From Diprion similis (taxonomy: Eukaryota > Arthropoda > Insecta > Hymenoptera > Diprionidae), in NCBI RefSeq assembly GCF_021155765.1, contig NC_060105.1:8553501-8617500 (forward strand): DNA of 64,000 bases, written 5' to 3'. The number at the start of each line of letters is the position of its first letter. Position 1 is the stretch's first letter. Below the pieces are notes generated by a model that saw only the letters and a program-made list of their open reading frames with translations, did not search any database and was not told the DNA's origin. Made by a program: the position numbers and the translations under genes. Of the stretch, positions 63,779-64,000 are shown piece after piece.

Positions 63779-63974
63779 ATGCCTTAACCTTCCGTCTAAC
63801 TTGTTTTCTGTCTGAAACAAATTAAATGAGAGTTCGATTCTAGACGAATTATGTGATAATGACATGGATTCTCTCACGTCGGCTGCATCGCCAGTCATTG
63901 TCACAAAATTCGTATAGAATCGATTTCACATTTTGTTTCGGACTAGAAACAAGTTAGCTGGAAAGTTAAGGCAT
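63779..63974. repeat. Long imperfect inverted repeat (hairpin)
   Basis: Arm 1 (63779 to about 63867) begins ATGCCTTAACCTTCC; arm 2 (about 63891 to 63974) ends GGAAAGTTAAGGCAT. The arms pair over most of their 84-89 bases, for example TAACTTGTTTTC with GAAACAAGTTA and GACGAATTATGTGA with TCACAAAATTCGT. The loop is about 23 bases. It lies in the dynein intron after exon 4. It could be a MITE or a hairpin RNA source. Confidence 0.75.
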
Positions 63975-64000
63975 CAATAAATATTACTGTACATGATGCC

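Noticed and set aside
63825-63845. tRNA B-box-like GTTCGATTC
   Set aside because: No A box or cloverleaf could be built; it is part of the long hairpin.

Overview
This is a 64 kb eukaryotic nuclear window. It is AT-rich, with intron-dense genes, GT-AG splice sites and long non-coding spacers. The gene set (coronin-2 type, Ly6/three-finger protein, CCP5-type deglutamylase, PACRG, organic-cation-transporter-like SLC22) and the short introns fit an insect. A short run of TTAGG-type repeats in a promoter is compatible with Hymenoptera, but that placement is inference. I rebuilt gene models by hand from splice sites, frame phase and family conservation. In every completed model the exon lengths sum to an exact multiple of three.

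Layout, left to right. (1) An SLC22-like transporter (+, 1515-4417). (2) A small putative secreted protein of unknown family (-, 5075-7595). (3) GAR1 of the H/ACA snoRNP (+, 8706-9614), convergent with LARP7 (-, 10266-12795). LARP7 is divergent from RPC1, the largest subunit of RNA polymerase III (+, 13603-20207). (4) PACRG (+, 20747-21830), convergent with glutaminyl-tRNA synthetase (-, 22336-25826), which is divergent from the CCP5/AGBL5 carboxypeptidase (+, 27153-33170). (5) A Ly6/uPAR GPI-anchored protein with two alternative N-terminal exons (+, 34917-39109). (6) A coronin-2-type WD40 protein (-, 41783-46867, with a candidate extra first exon at 52108-52227). (7) UBA3, the NEDD8 E1 catalytic subunit (+, 53137-54831). 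(8) PA2G4/EBP1 (-, 57248-59966) and MIC13/QIL1 (-, 60519-61085). (9) The 5' part of the cytoplasmic dynein 1 intermediate chain gene (+, from 62298 and running off the window).

Functional themes. GAR1, LARP7 and RPC1 form a non-coding-RNA cluster: snoRNP, 7SK snRNP and the polymerase that makes 7SK. PACRG and CCP5 both act on microtubules and cilia and flank the housekeeping gene QARS. Most housekeeping genes sit in head-to-head or tail-to-tail pairs.

Most interesting observations: a minor-spliceosome (U12-type) AT-AC intron as the last intron of RPC1; a pair of phase-matched, apparently mutually exclusive exons that swap the first half of a three-finger domain; a 96-nt frame-preserving, stop-free intron in PACRG; a phase-compatible distal coding exon for coronin; an intron of CCP5 that looks like intronised coding sequence; a family of about 200-bp inverted-repeat elements (MITE-like); a two-copy dispersed repeat; and a roughly 196-bp long hairpin in a dynein intron. 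No CRISPR, bacterial operon or viral gene was seen.
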